A stretch of 64,000 nt of DNA from Haemaphysalis longicornis. Its lineage: Eukaryota > Arthropoda > Arachnida > Ixodida > Ixodidae. A program made the translations under genes and the position numbers. The stretch is taken from positions 372,001-436,000 of the forward strand of contig JABSTR010000974.1 in the NCBI GenBank assembly GCA_013339765.2, in the 5' to 3' direction. Positions within the stretch are counted from its first letter, which is position 1. The number at the start of each line of letters is the position of its first letter. Positions 1 to 11,915 of the stretch are shown piece after piece. The notes beneath the pieces are model-generated. The model worked only from the letters and a program-made list of their open reading frames with translations, ran no database searches and was not told where the DNA came from.

Positions 1-1982
1 TCAAACCCGTCCGTTCGAGAGCGTATTGCGGCGTGGCTTCGAACGTTCTATCCTCGTGTTCGCTGTTTTTCGCGAAGCAGCCTTCCAGAGCCTGCCTGAA
101 GAATCTGGGTCGCGCTTTCGCCGACACTTTCCCGTTTCGTTTATTTTCGAACCCCTGCTGCCGCGATCCCCCTTCGGCAGCCACGTGTCCGGTTATTTTC
201 TTTTACGCCTTTACGAGTTGTTTATGGCGTTCGCCGTCGCGGAAATGGGGTCTCGCCCCCATGTTTCCTTACATAATCCTTCGTTTATACCATGATGAAC
301 AGATGAATGAACATCATCGTCGTCATTAGCGAACATTCGTCTTATTGCCTCAAGCTCGACCGAGGTTATTTATTCGGCCTCGGGCCACATCGGCCCGCTT
401 TAGAGCAAGCTAGAGCCGCCGACGACCCCGGACATAGTTTATAACGGTTTTCGCTCCCAAATCCAGGCGCGTGTTAGTCCTGGAGATTCTCGCCAGACGC
501 AACAGGCCCGCGAAGAAACGGAGGACGCGGGGTTTTTCAGCGGCTAAACAAAACAAATAAGGCCCCGAAGGCGGGAAAAACGAAGAGGTGCCATCGGACG
601 CCGCCGCCGGTGATGAAAGAAAACAAATAAAGCGGCGGAGGTAAGCGGGCGGGCCACCACCCATGGTCGGCTTTACTCCAGCCACGGGCAGAGGCGACCC
701 GGCGCGGGACCCCCTGCGGGAGACCATGGCTGCCAAAAACGTGGCGCCTTCCGCTTTGCCTCCTTTTCGCCCGCCACCTCGCGAATGTCGGTCAAAGGCA
801 GGTCTCAAACCCTCCTCTCCGTGTCCGGGAGAGGAGAAACGGCAGGGGAATGTCGGCTCCGGGCTGGGGCGGTTCTCAGTTTAGTGTTCCCCGTTGATTG
901 CGAGTGAGTCCCGCGCTCGTGAGGGGAAGCGTGTTCCGGTGCCAGATCTTTCGAGGGCGGCGGGCGAAGAAGTTGTTTATTTCCCGACATGCGAAGGTCG
1001 GTGTCATCAGGTGGCCTGTAGACGGCGATCTCCGCCTGGTCGTGCTCGATCTCCGCGTCTGATGGGAACGTTCGCTTCTCCTGTCACCTGCTTTTGACGG
1101 GGATAGGTGGTTGCCCGCGAACAGCTATCTGGCGGAGCGGTGCACACGGCACCCGTTACGTCAGAGTAGCCGACGCCAAGTTTCGCAACGATGTTGATGC
1201 GACTTCCCTGCATGGTGGATCCGAAGAAGTCGCCATACGTCGGTGTTTGGCCCAAGGATTACGTGTTACGTGGCGCTCACGACGACGTGGGCGCTTCCTT
1301 ACCCCGCGGATACCATGTCCCCGCATGGAGCGCTGGTTTATTCGTAAGTTCGAAAGCTGAGAGGCTTTCATAAACGGGTTTCGCGACGCAACGACGTCGC
1401 TAGTGTTCACTTCGGCCTGTGATCGTGGACGTTCGTTCATACAGCGTGCTGTGTTGTCCCGTGGACTCTCTTCCGGAACGTCTGCAGAAGGGGCGACCGG
1501 TGTCACCGTCCGCCCACGCTAGACAACGGCATACCTCTCTCAAACTGTGAACAGAGCCGTCTGCAAGACCTGCACGTGCACGAGGTCTCGGAATTCTGGA
1601 CGGTGTCGTCTGCGAACGCCGAGCAACAGACAGACGTCTGCTCGAACGTCGCGAGGGCCCCCTCCAAGTGCAAACAGCGTATCGGGTCTTTCTAACCTTC
1701 GGCGTCTGGGGGCCCACAAGACTACGGTCGGAACGCACGGCGTGCGACCTCCATGATGGCGGCTGCTGCGACGTCGGCGACACCCTGTCTGGCAGGCAGT
1801 TGCGCAGCAGTCTGAAGTCCTCCCGGTATAGGGCACCGATGGCGCCAGTGCGAGTGTAACCGTGAAGTGAACGAATCGGTGAAACTCCATGCTCAAAATT
1901 GTTCTCGCTATCTGACGTGCCTCTCCCGCTACCGTGCGACGCTTTTTGCTCCCGCTGGAAGTAGAGGGGAGGCTGGGACACC
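1..1982 (+). promoter_or_regulatory. GC-rich, CpG-rich 5' flank of a probable gene
   Basis: This stretch is clearly richer in G+C and CpG than the AT-rich DNA to its right, and it ends at a good start codon context and a consensus donor site. That fits a CpG-rich promoter and 5' UTR. The many open frames on both strands here overlap one another and have biased composition without recognisable domains, so none is called as a gene. No TATA box or transcription start could be assigned. Confidence 0.35.
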
Positions 1983-2109
1983 ATGTCTGCGGCCACGCTG
2001 ATGAGATACCTTAAGCGCGACTCCCGTCGCTTGTCCCGGGAGAGCAGCCGGGAGTCGCCGTCGCTCTTGTCGGAGTACGACGAGCAGATACGAAGCTTCG
2101 TCAGGATCG
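1983..2109 (+). CDS. Probable first coding exon of an unidentified gene
   Basis: An ATG in strong context (CACCATGTCT) opens a reading frame of 42 codons plus one base. It ends exactly at a consensus 5' splice site (ATCG|GTGAGT), and the frame hits TAG two codons into the putative intron, as expected for a real exon boundary of phase 1. The peptide begins MSAATLMRYLKRDSRRLSRE and continues Ser/Arg/Glu-rich to an end reading DEQIRSFVRI. It is basic and polar, with no signal peptide or membrane segment. I do not recognise the family. A GC-rich flank lies upstream, and no downstream exon was identified, so the rest is either in unrecognised short exons or outside the window. The short length leaves a real chance of coincidence. 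Confidence 0.45.
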
Positions 2110-2559
2110 GTGAGTAGCGGCGCTGCTGCTGCGACGCATTATGTCGAAAGCGAATTTCTCTGCTCGCGTGAACCATTGGTTTGCGGGTCTGGGTGCATCC
2201 TGCGACTTCACTGAGTGCTCTTGAGTCTATAGGCCCGTCGTTGTTAATTGGAAGATAGAGAAAACAGGTATACTATTTTTAATGGTTTCCCAAGCTCTGT
2301 TAAAGGTACCAAATTTTTTCCACTTGTTTTCATCTGGGTGCCTATACTAGTAATAATAAAATAAAGCTCCGATTTTCTTATATTTGTCGTATTTTATTAA
2401 ATTGCACTCCAGAGGCGAAAATATTTCCCCTATAAAACTATAGTACGAGAGGATTACCTGCACAGGAGTATACTGCCCGAATAGCTTGTATGATGTGCAA
2501 GCATTGCACGCACCAGTATTGGCTGTCTTCCGAAATACGCTGTCTGGCGAAAGGGAATA
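2110..2559 (+). other. Putative intron start; no gene seen
   Basis: AT-rich sequence follows the donor site. Nothing recognisable was seen apart from short T and A runs. Confidence 0.3.
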
Positions 2560-2860
2560 GATGTGGAGGAGGAGGAATACCTTTATTGGAACAAGGCCTA
2601 TAGCCATGGGGGCGGGAGTGGGGTTTTGTGGTGGTTGAAGACAGCAAGCCGGACGTGCCGCGAAGGTATCCGCTCTGAATGAGCTCACGTTTACAGCCAT
2701 TTTATGTGTTTCCGGTTTCAACCAACAAGGTGCCTTCGGAAGGCGCTGGTTCCTGTCAGCGTTTAGAATTGTGTATCGATATTTCTGCTCGATCGGCTTT
2801 GTTCCTTCAAAAATAACAGAGGAGCAAGTTGGGGAACAACCGTGCAATCTCGCCGTGTTA
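2560..2860 (-). repeat. Possible 3' end of a retrotransposed sequence
   Basis: Read on the minus strand, this segment has an open frame of about 166 codons without a recognised domain. It then shows AATAAA (GTTCCAATAAAGGTATTC) followed at once by a short TCC repeat. An AATAAA directly before a simple repeat is how several certain LINE 3' ends in this window terminate, so this may be another. No RT or RNase H motif supports it. Confidence 0.25.
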
Positions 2861-2904
2861 GCGTTGATAAACGGCGAAGACGGATGTGGCGTCTTTTGAA
2901 CGCT

Positions 2905-3600
2905 GCAGAAAAAAAATTAAAGTCATTCCACTCAATGTGAAAGCTGTCGGAAGTGCAGAGCAGTGATTCACCCCAATGGGCTGTACCGCCGTTATCCGCT
3001 CACTGCTACCACCCCATGCAATTCGAATTTCCCGCCTCCGCAGTGCTCGCGCGCCCCATGTCTGAAACTGCGCCAGCGGGAGTTCTGTTGTTTCTGGGCT
3101 TGCTTTAATTTCGTATGCTGGAGCTGTTTTGCGTCATTTCGAACACGCCATTTTTTTTCTTGCGCGGCTGGAGCCTTTCTGCGTCATTTCGAACACGCCA
3201 TTTTCTTCTCGCGCGTGAAGCCTTTCGCGTCATTTTGAACACGCCATTTTTTTCTTGTGCGGCCTCTTTTTTCGCTTCCTATCGTAAAAACCAACCCAAC
3301 GAGCGTTCCTAACTAAACAAACGCAGGCGCTGCCGGTTAATTACGTATATTTTGCCTCCAACGTACCTACAGTTTTCTTTGCGCTAAACAACGGGGCGAT
3401 AGATGTAGGACAAGCGCCAGTGGTCACGAGTTTTGAACGCTTATTATTATATAAACTGCTTGGCTTTCGAAGTCTCTGGGGTACGCCACAAATGACAGCG
3501 TAAACACGGAACGCCCTGTTGCTCTACATGGGTACAGCGAGCGAGCTACGACAACAAGGCGAGCGCCTAAAGTGCTCCGCACTTAAAAACAAGTCGCGTT
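2905..3600 (+). repeat. Interspersed repeat family A, copy 1
   Basis: This segment of about 690 bp is repeated in direct orientation at 6520-7185 with moderate divergence. Shared blocks include CCACTCAATGTGAAAGCTGT near the left end, CTTTAATTTCGTATGCTGGA in the middle and AAGTGCTCCGCACTTAAAAA at the right end. It contains three tandem units of about 53 bp (about 3125-3260), each with a core like CATTTCGAACACGCCATTTT. The right end holds a short hairpin (AAGTGC/GCACTT). No coding potential was recognised. It could be a nonautonomous element, a solo LTR or a duplicated genomic block. Confidence 0.6.
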
Positions 3601-4074
3601 GCTGCCAGAATCGGGTTCATTTAAGAGCAATTTTCCAGGAGGAGTGTTTAGTAGTCCACAGGCAAGGCTCCTACCTAGTATAGCACCTGTACACTACTAG
3701 TATGCTAGCATGCTACTACAGTAGTAGATGTATAGTGATTCATGTTCTAGTAGAGTGGTTCTTGACCGTGAATGTGCCGGAGACCCATTTTGGGCTTGCG
3801 AAAGTGATTGGGGACCCAATAATGAACTATGTTGATTCGTGCAATAATGTCAAGCAATTTGCATAAGCAGCTACAGCCAACCACACATATTCACAGTCCG
3901 CCTTTTGAGGCCGACTTTTATGCATGTCATAGTTGGCTCTTGCAGCTAACAGTGACCCCAACTTACATGCTGATTTTAGTGTTTGGCTTCTTTGCATAGC
4001 TGAGGAGTCGTGCAAAAACGCCGACGTTCACAGGCATGCTACGCGGAGACAAAAAATAGGCGTACATGTCATGC
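3601..4074 (+). other. No gene seen
   Basis: AT-leaning sequence with a CTAGTA-rich patch near 3670-3760. Nothing else was recognised. Confidence 0.3.
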
Positions 4075-4425
4075 AGCGAAGCCATATTTTAGGGGCGAAG
4101 CACATTAGGGGCCCGGGCTGTCGGCGTCTCATGTCGTCGTCGTAACCATCGTCTCATGTAGTCGTCGTAATGAAACGCCGGGACACTCATTTACGCGTCG
4201 CGGTGGAATGCTGCGTAACGTGTACTAAAATAACACCAATACATTCGTTTACGCCTCGCCCTAGAAAGCTTCGTGCTTCAAAGGCACGACACCTCTACCC
4301 TCCAACGGTTTCATCTCCATTGGCCAAAACGCTAAGGAGCCAAGAAAACACTTATACACTGCATGCTTCGCCCCTCCCCAGGTTTCACGTTAGTGGAGAT
4401 GGCCCGGGATTTTTGCATTGGCAGA
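4075..4425 (+). repeat. Interspersed repeat family E, copy 1
   Basis: The right half (about 4306-4420) matches 14998-15105, sharing ACGGTTTCATCTCC, CACTTATA.ACTGCATGCTTC and GTTTCACGTTAGTGGA. The left half contains AGGGGCGAAGCACATTAGG, a motif that recurs at 49586-49605, and a duplicated TCTCATGT.GTCGTCGTAA block. No protein-coding signal was seen. Confidence 0.5.
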
Positions 4426-4759
4426 AAGGCTTGGCAAAAAGGGAAAATGAATGAAGTGGGGGTCGATAGAGAGGGTTGGGGGGAAAGGTTTGCGTACCGC
4501 TGAAATGCCCTCGCCGAGCCCCATTTGAGAACCACTGTTCTAGCATGTAGATTCAGGACGCCTGCTTAGCTGCTGCACGAGAATTCCAGTCGACTAGGGG
4601 ACGTCCCTAACGGCACCAACAACCCTCTGTTATCGTACAAGCAACGTCGACATTGGTTGATGTGACAGAGGAAGTAAGAAAGAGATAGCCAAGTAACGCA
4701 ACCCCGTAAGCAGTTCAGTGCACTGAGCGGTGAATAAAGGCATACGAGGGGACGAGGGA

Positions 4760-5230
4760 TGAATGAATGAATAAATTTATTATAGAAGGGATGGCACTCT
4801 GCCTGTTGGGGGAAATAGGGGAAGGGGTTCAGGGTCGATAAAGCTTAAGTTCTGTTGACGAGGTAAGCTAAAAACGCGGACATGGTAACATTGCGACGTC
4901 GGCGCTGAGCAGCGCCCTGCGGAGGTCAGCGACCTAACGGCTTAACCGATTGTGCCGCACGGGGGGATTAGCGCTACTACCAGGGCCTCGCTGACTGGAT
5001 CTCGCTGACAGCAGCAGCACTGCATGCCGTCCATTTCGGGGCTTTGACCCCCGCCATCTTGTTCCCTCGGGACCATTCGGAGTTGGTCGACCTGCAGGGA
5101 CGCTAACGGCTCGCGTCTAGACGAAATGGCGCGCGTGATGACGGCGCCGGGACTGGCCCTGTGAAGCCTTTCCAAGATCGCCGAAAGAAAAGAGCGCGCT
5201 CGGCTTGGAAGCAGCCTCAGCGCGTGCATT
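4760..5230 (-). repeat. Possible retroelement 3' end with CATT tail
   Basis: On the minus strand an open frame of 95 codons (5229 to 4942) without a recognised domain is followed by AATAAATTTATTCATTCATT, an AATAAA plus CATT repeat. The layout resembles the certain LINE 3' ends in this window, but no RT, RNase H or zinc motif confirms it. Confidence 0.25.
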
Positions 5231-6519
5231 TCTACAGCGAATGGGCTTGCTGGAATTCTGTGGCATTAAGCGAATGGGTTCATACTGACTGCAATTTCAG
5301 CTCGGACGAGAAACCAAGCGTGGTTTAAAGTTCAAAGTTCTTTTATCTAGCATTTCTAACTTGTTCACAAGAATTAAATGCTGGCACGGAAACAAAAAGG
5401 TGCTGAGAAGAAGCTTGACGAGGCTTTCTTCCCGTTCTTTTTTTTCCTTTGACAATAAAAAGAGCAGCAGAAAAAAAAATCAATACAAACGGTTGAAATT
5501 TTATAGAAATGGTGAACAAGGCTGCATTAAGAAGCATTATATACAAGCGTATGCGTGCGAATTCGCATAAAAAATGCACCCACGTATTTATATATAGTAC
5601 ACTGCTACGTAGAAAACACGGACACAATGCTGTCTGTGTCCGCTTGCGTTTCCGTTTGTGTCCGTGTTCCCTTTCTACCGCACATGGTTTATTGTTCAAG
5701 AAGATGAAATTTGCAGTCGGGGTTTAGGTTGTTCTCGCCGAATGATACATGGGCGCTGCTGAAATGAATACCGCCTTCGCTTCCACTATACTTACTAACA
5801 CCGTACCTCCGCTGTTGCTTTGCGCCAAAGTAAACGTCCCTGCATCTTACGACAAGGATGGGTCGAACGCTCAGCTGCCTCATAAAGGATTCGTTCGCTG
5901 TCCTCGGGGTTGCGGAATTTGATCATTAACTACTTTACTTTGCGTCGTTGTGTCATTCAATCCGTGGATCTCGCCCGTCTATCAGTGAGACCAAGAAAGC
6001 TCGCTTTAAATACAGACTGCTGCGACCTTGCGTCACCAGATAGGATACAGAGTACCGTCACTGAGGCACGCAAGTGAGCAACGGCGGCCATTTTGGTGAT
6101 TATCAGTGTTGCCAGACTGCTGATTCTGCGGCCTTGCAGCCAACTTTGACGACGTCATTTGTAAACAACACTGCCGAAGAGGCAGCGACAGGGCATCTTC
6201 GGAAACACTTCTGCAGCTGAATGCTTCGAAGCGCGTTATCTCTCATTCGCCTTCGGAACGACGTCAGTCACGCGCAGCCGCGGAGCAGGAAGGACAAGCT
6301 GAGGCTATCACAGGGACCCAGGTTCGCTTCCGACCACGGGAAGCGTTTTCTTCTTGACACTCTTAATGCGCCTTCGCTTACTATCATTGCCGTCGTTTTG
6401 TGAAACCCGTTGGCTTTCCTGCAGTGCGTTTTGGTGGAGCGACGGTCGCCATCAAAGGAGGCATGGACAATGTGTGGAATGTGATTGTTACGATGAATGG
6501 CCATCACGGGATTCGAGAG
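5231..6519 (+). other. No gene seen; one hairpin
   Basis: No recognisable gene. A perfect 13-bp inverted repeat (AACACGGACACAA at 5615-5627 with its complement at 5656-5668) lies in this stretch. Short open frames here show no domain. Confidence 0.3.
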
Positions 6520-7185
6520 AGCTGTAAAAAATTAAAACCGTTCCACTCAATGTGAAAGCTGTCGGAAGTGCAGAGCATGGATTCGCCGTAATGGAATGCA
6601 GCGCCGTTATCCCCTCACTGGTGCATTTCAAATTTCCCGCTTTTTCAGTGCTCGCGCGCTCCCTGCCTGAAACTGCGCCAACGGGATTTCCTTTCTTCTT
6701 TTGCTTGCTTTAATTTCGTATGCTGGAGCTGTTTTGCATCATTTCGAACGCGTATTTTTTTTTTTTTTTTCTCGCGTGGCTGGAGGTTTTCTGCGGCATT
6801 TCGAACGCGCCCCGTTTTTCTTGCGCGGCCGCTTTTTTCGCTTACTGTCGTAAAAACCAACCAAACAAGCGTTCGTAAGTGAATGAACGCGGAAGCTGCC
6901 GGTTAAATGCATAGATTTCGCCTGAAATGTACCTGCAGTTTTCTTTGCGCCAAACAACGGGGAGGTGTATGACGAGTGCCAGCGGTTCACGAGGTTCGAA
7001 CGGTGATGACTATTTAAACCGCGTGGTTTTCGAAGCCTCAGCGTTACTTCCTGGCGCCACTACAGAAGGCTCTATTTGGGTCCGTTATCTCGCTGCACCG
7101 CCTGGTTCCGGCAGTCGCATCGACCGTTAGCGAGCTAAGACGACAAGGCGCGAGCCCATAAAGTGCTCCGCACTTAAAAAAGCGA
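6520..7185 (+). repeat. Interspersed repeat family A, copy 2
   Basis: Direct-orientation copy of the repeat at 2905-3600, with the same order of shared blocks and the same right-end hairpin. The internal tandem of about 53 bp has only about two units here (about 6730-6830) against three in copy 1, so unit number changes between copies. Confidence 0.6.
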
Positions 7186-9129
7186 GCGTTTCACACGATT
7201 AGCCCCCACAATAGCACTCGTTAGCACACGGAGGCTAAAGACAAAGTTAAAGAATAAAATTTCTCTGAAGGACAATTAAAAGTCTATAATTCTGGTCAAA
7301 TTTCATTTCCATCTGTATATACAACCCGTCAAAAGCGTCAACTGACAATAACATCTTTTCCGTCACGAAAAAAAACTGATTTAAACACTTTTCCCCGCAC
7401 ACAGTGGCCTAGTAGAATTAACCAACGTAATGACCAAGTATTGCAGCCTTCATTAGAGTTTTTTCAGCGCCTTTGTCCTCATTAATCTCATTCGTATATC
7501 GCTGTTGTTCCTGTTGGTTTTGCACTTGTTCAGCTAGAATACCAAAAAACATCATTGTAATATGAGGCGTTGTTTTTTTTTCCAAATGAGCCAGATCCAC
7601 CTAACGCGAATTTGAGAAACAAGCGAAAGTTTGTTACGAACCCTAAATGCAACGCCGTCAAAGCTATTATTTGATATATTTTACATGTCAGCTAGGAGAA
7701 GTTTATGGCCACAAGTAATTGAAAATTACGCCGTAAATTTGAGCAATATCGGGGTGATAAGTTTGAATTTGGCTCATATTGAAATATTCAATTGAAGTAC
7801 TCAATTGATGCGGCATTCTTAGGGAAATTTTATTTAACTTGACTATCAATCAAGGTGCGGTTGAATTTTGCTGGAAAAAAGCACTTTGAATATGCAACAG
7901 GGCTTCAAGAACCCTATAGCTTCAAGAACAGGGCTTCAAGAACACCAGGAGAGCGGGTGAGTCATCTTGGCACCATTAGGAGTTCTTTTCGAATTTTTCC
8001 CTGGGATAATTTTCTTGGTCCCGCCCTTAAGACACTCGCGAAGTAAGCAAGCTCTTCATTTCGTTGCCATGAATTTCCAAAACGCTTCACAAGAAGGCAG
8101 CTCGTGTCTTCTTCTTCACTTAATGAATTGGTTCGTGCTGTCAGAGGGAGGGGGGAGAGATTTCGTAAATATGGGAGCAATAAAAGAATTATAACTAGAG
8201 TTATTCCGCAGGGGTGGCTGAGACGAAAGGCAATCATATTGCTTCACATCTCTCAATTTCATTTAGTTCACTATTTCTTCCGTTCACTTTGTCATTGACA
8301 TCTGGGGTCAGATATTTCGACGATCTCCTGATAGCCGTCTGAATTCATAATAAGCCAGCTCCGAGAATAAAAAAAAAAGAACTTCCGAAAGCCCCCACGA
8401 AAGAGTCTGCACAGTCAAGCCAAAAGGCAACCCCCATTGGGTAAACGGATTTGGCTCATTTCGATCCGTGAAACCTCAGGATATGGCACATTTTCGATAC
8501 GAACTACGATCTCCGTACACGTTTTCAGGGCGTTATCTGAACTATATTCTTGCCACTAAATTTTTAGGGGAAAGTTGCCGAGTTTTTCTGGTCAGTGCAG
8601 TTTTATGCGACTCCGTTTCGGTTTCTGGATCTGGCTCATTTTGAAGAAAAAAAAAACGCCTCATATGTTTGTGACAGTGGCGTAGGTAGGACTGTATTTT
8701 GGGGTTGTGGGGAAGTGCAAAGAAGAAAAATAGAAAACGTGAACGGAGCTAAAAGTGAAGAATAGCGAAACAAGAAAAAAATTAAAGCCAAAAAAAGGGA
8801 GGCATGCGAATCCAAAGTTAAAAACTTCGAGATGGCGCTCTACTCGACTTGACTTTACAACTGTTTTGTTCGTTTCTTTCTTCCCTGAAACTCCAAAATA
8901 GGTGATAACCCTGGTGAAAGCACACATCGAAGCCGCACACTGTTGATGGTTTGTGCGTGTTGCTTGCGACATAAATCTACTATCGGTATTCATTTATTGA
9001 TGATAGACAGAGTTAATGGCCTCGTTCGTTTCCTTCTCATACCTCTCCCCCTACACCACCCTAGGTACGCCTGTGCTTTGTGTGCTTTGGCAGAGCTCAC
9101 CTTGCCAAAGCAAACATATGCAGTAAAAA
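7186..9129 (+). other. AT-rich stretch, no gene seen
   Basis: A long AT-rich stretch with several poly-A/T runs and short local duplications (GGCTTCAAGAAC near 7900-7950). Small open frames occur by chance and none has a recognisable domain. Confidence 0.35.
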
Positions 9130-9385
9130 TAAATGTAAAAAATTGGCCGCGTATCTGCTTTTTTCGTTGCAAATGTCGACGTAAGACGATAGTCGACTGG
9201 CGCCCCTGGCAAGCAAATCCATATCCCTTCTCTTTCCCGCTCACATCTCATGCTGTTCCTCTCCCGTCACGTTCCTTCCAAGATAACGCGCTACTCAATT
9301 TAAATTTACTGCGTTCCACTCCTCCCAGTCGGATGCCTCGATGCCAGCGCTACCATACGGCGGAGACGCGCGTGAATCGAGAGGG
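9130..9385 (+). repeat. Interspersed repeat family B, left-end fragment
   Basis: Matches the left third of the family B copies at 25160 and 45715. Shared blocks include GGCCGCGTATCTGCT, CATGCTGTTCCTCTCCCGTC and GATGCCAGCGCTACCATACG. It is cut off at about 9385, where the minus-strand LINE ends, which suggests that the LINE inserted into or against this copy. Confidence 0.65.
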
Positions 9386-10216
9386 ATGAACAAAACTTTA
9401 TTTAAAAAAAGAAAACCGGGTGAGCGAGGGGGGGGGGGGGGGGGGGGGGGGGGGTGGCGGAGGACCAGAGGTACGCCGCGACCGCCAGAGCTCGGCAGGT
9501 GACCAGCACTTGGCTGGACTCCTCGGAGCTGCCCAGGGCCTGCTCCCAGTGGGATGAGGAGGGGAGCCGGGAATATGGGTCAGCCGGACATTCGCAAAGA
9601 GAGTGATACGGAGTATCCAGCTCACCGCACTTGGGGCAGTGGGGTGTGTGGAATTGATGTGGATGAGTATGTATTAGTTGAGTACGATGAGGGAACGTGT
9701 GCGTTTCGAGTATCCGCCCCATGTGGGCAGCCTCGGGGGATAGGTGTGGATGGGGGGGGGGGGGGCGGCGGAGTACGGCGGAGGAGGCGGTAATGAAGGG
9801 TAATTTCCCTGAAACTGAGGAGAGACTCAGAGGTCTCGGTCTCGGGAGGCCCGTGTACGAGAAACAGTGGCCCAGGAAGTAAGAGCTCGAGCGTGTGCAT
9901 TCGCTGCCTCGTTAGCACCTATGCCGGTGTGGGCCGGGGTCCACACCAGTTGCACGGGGTCGGTCGGGGGGCTTTGGAGAAGAATTTTGAGGGCTACGGG
10001 GGATATAAAGCCTTTGGAGAAGTGCCAGATGGCCTGCTGCGAGTCTGATAGGACGGTGATTGGGGTGGAGGCTCTGGGAGAGCGCAAGGGCAATGGCCGC
10101 TTCCTCCGCCGTAGTTGCACATGAGGTGGAGAGGGTGGCAGTGTGTGTCGGGACATTGATGTCAGGTCCGGTAACCGCTAGGGCATAGGCCGGTTTATGT
10201 GGGTATTTGGCTGCAT

Positions 10217-10888
10217 CTACGAACAGGGTGTGTTTGTCAGGGGAGTGGAGTTTTGCATGATGACTTGCACGAGCTGCTGGGCGGTTGGCATGGAATATGG
10301 GGTGCATGTGACGGGGAAGCGGTTTGATGCGGATGAGAGCTCGGATGCTGCGTGGAATAGGTTGGGGGGTAGTGGATGTTGTGAGGGGTGTATGACCTGT
10401 GATTTGGAGTATGTAATGGCCCGTGGGTATGGTGAGAGTCTGGCGAGTTGGGCTGCCCGGTGGGCCTCAAGGATTTCAGGGATGGTGTTATGGATGCCTA
10501 GTGACATAAGGCGATTGGTAGGAGACCCGGGAGGAAGGAGCAAGGTCGCGCGATATGCTTTGCGGAGCATGGCATCCAGGGCGTTTGTTTGAGTGTTTGT
10601 GATATGCATGTAGGGGAGGTGGTAGAGTATGCGGCTGATCATAAAGCTGTGTAATAAACGTAGTCGGTCCAGTTTTGTTAAGCCATGATGGCGGTTGGCG
10701 ACCCGTCTAATGAGGTGGATAGTTTGGGCTGCGTATTTCTTAATGTACTTGAGTGTGGGGAGTGTAGATCTGTTGTGTGTGATAGTAAGCCCCAAGTTTC
10801 TTAGCTCGTGAGTGTGGGGGATGGGGTTTTCATTCGCAAATAGTCGTATTGGCGGTTGGGGGGAAGGGCGGGTTTTGGGAGGTGTCAT
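10217..10888 (-). pseudogene. LINE RT C-terminal region
   Basis: A 223-codon open frame within the truncated LINE. It holds the RT thumb and post-RT region (LIRRVANRHHGLTKLDRLRL, then SLGIHNTIPEILEAHRAAQL), which resembles the equivalent part of the full LINE ORF2 (LIRRISTRRDG, SLGVHNTLEEVCEAQRSAQL). It is not an independent gene. The upstream RT palm and downstream RNase H are in other frames. Confidence 0.85.
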
Positions 10889-10969
10889 GATAAGTAGGGC
10901 AGATTTGGTGGGCGAGCATGTTAGGCCAAGAGGGGTGATGTGTGTGTGGACGTGGTCAAGCCCAGCTTG

Positions 10970-11158
10970 TTAGGTGTCTTCTATCTGGTTATCACTGCCA
11001 CGTGTCACCCATAGGGTGATATCATCTGCGTAAAAGGTGCTGCGAAGTGCGGGTATGTTGAGGAGTTGGTGAGCGAGTGGAATGAGAGTAATATTAAAAA
11101 GTAGTGGTGAGAGAACTGCCCCTTGGGGAAACCCGCGATTAGGCATTTGGAAAGGCAT
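10970..11158 (-). pseudogene. LINE RT palm fragment with YADD
   Basis: A short open segment carrying the RT signature GFPQGAVLSPLLFN followed by STFYADDITLW, the metal-binding Asp pair of the polymerase active site. It belongs to the same truncated LINE and is in frame with neither neighbour. Confidence 0.85.
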
Positions 11159-11606
11159 GGATTGTATGGGGCCGAGTTTGACAGTGGCTGTGCGTTGGCA
11201 AAGGAAGTTGTGGATGTAGATATAAAATCGGGTTCCCAGTCCGAGGTTGCTGCTCTAGCAATTTTCCGATCCAGGAGGTCAAAGATATGGGGCGGAGGTT
11301 GTGTATAGAGGATGGTTTACCCGGCTTAGGTATTAGCGTGATGTCCGATTGTTTCCAGGCTGCTGGAAGGGTGCCTGACGTCCAGTGTTGGTTATAGAAA
11401 TCGGTAAGCTGCGTGATGACATCGTCATTGAGATGTCTAAGTATCGTATTTGTTACTTTATCGTGGCCCGGGGCTGTGTGCCGGCGTAGGGTTGATATGG
11501 CCGATTTCACTTCCTCTATAGTTATAGTGGAATCGAGGGCTGCATTTGGTGCTCCCATGTAGCAAGTTGAAGTGGGATTTACGGGTAGCGTTTGGGGGAT
11601 GTACAA
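11139..11606 (-). pseudogene. LINE RT fingers fragment
   Basis: A 155-codon open frame with IEEVKSAISTLRRHTAPGHD, SDITLIPKPGKPSSIHNLRP and ISLTSWIGKLLE, the N-terminal RT motifs. The C-terminal part of the open frame shifts away from RT similarity. Confidence 0.85.
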
Positions 11607-11915
11607 GTCCTTCAGTGTTTTTATGGTTTCTTCGGGGGTGTTTGAGCGGATGGATTAATTGGGTTGTGCTGTGTTGTGATTGTTGTTTGGTATTATTTGG
11701 GTCTATGAGGCTACGAAGGATCTGCCATGCCTTTCTGGTTGAGAGCTGTCCTTTGAGGTCGTCGCAGAGGGAGTTCCAATTCGATCTTTTGAGCGAGTGT
11801 AAAATTTTTCTGCTCGGCACAGAGCAGTAATTTTTGCCTGAGGTACTTTTCGACCCCATAATCTAAGTACTGGATGTGTTGAGTGCCCACTTTCTGCAAG
11901 CATTGAATATTTCAA

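Larger units (their letters stand above)
9386..11915 (-). mobile_element. 5'-truncated non-LTR retrotransposon (RT, RNase H, Cys/His tail)
   Basis: Read on the minus strand this is the 3' part of a LINE ORF2. In order it holds RT fingers (IPKPGKPSSIHNLRPISLTS), RT palm with the catalytic motif FYADDITLW preceded by FPQGAVLSPLLFN, an RT thumb-like region, RNase H (catalytic block TVLSDSQQA, acidic AEEAAIALAL, and the terminal WTPAHTGIGANEAA), then a Cys/His motif (HCPKCGELDTPYHSLCEC). The minus-strand end has TTAAATAAAGTTTTGTTC. The frame is broken many times, so this is a dead copy. ORF1 and the endonuclease are missing, as expected after incomplete reverse transcription. A run of about 25 G (C on the coding strand) sits in the C-terminal region. 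Domain order and motifs resemble the full LINE at 52755-58771, but they are different subfamilies. Confidence 0.9.

Noticed and set aside
1400..2176. 258-codon minus-strand open frame in the GC-rich left edge
   Set aside because: Arg/Ser-rich composition typical of antisense GC-rich DNA, no domain, and it overlaps the better-supported plus-strand exon.
2347..2847. 166-codon minus-strand frame as a host gene
   Set aside because: No domain and no good start context. It leads into an AATAAA plus simple repeat, so repeat origin is more likely.
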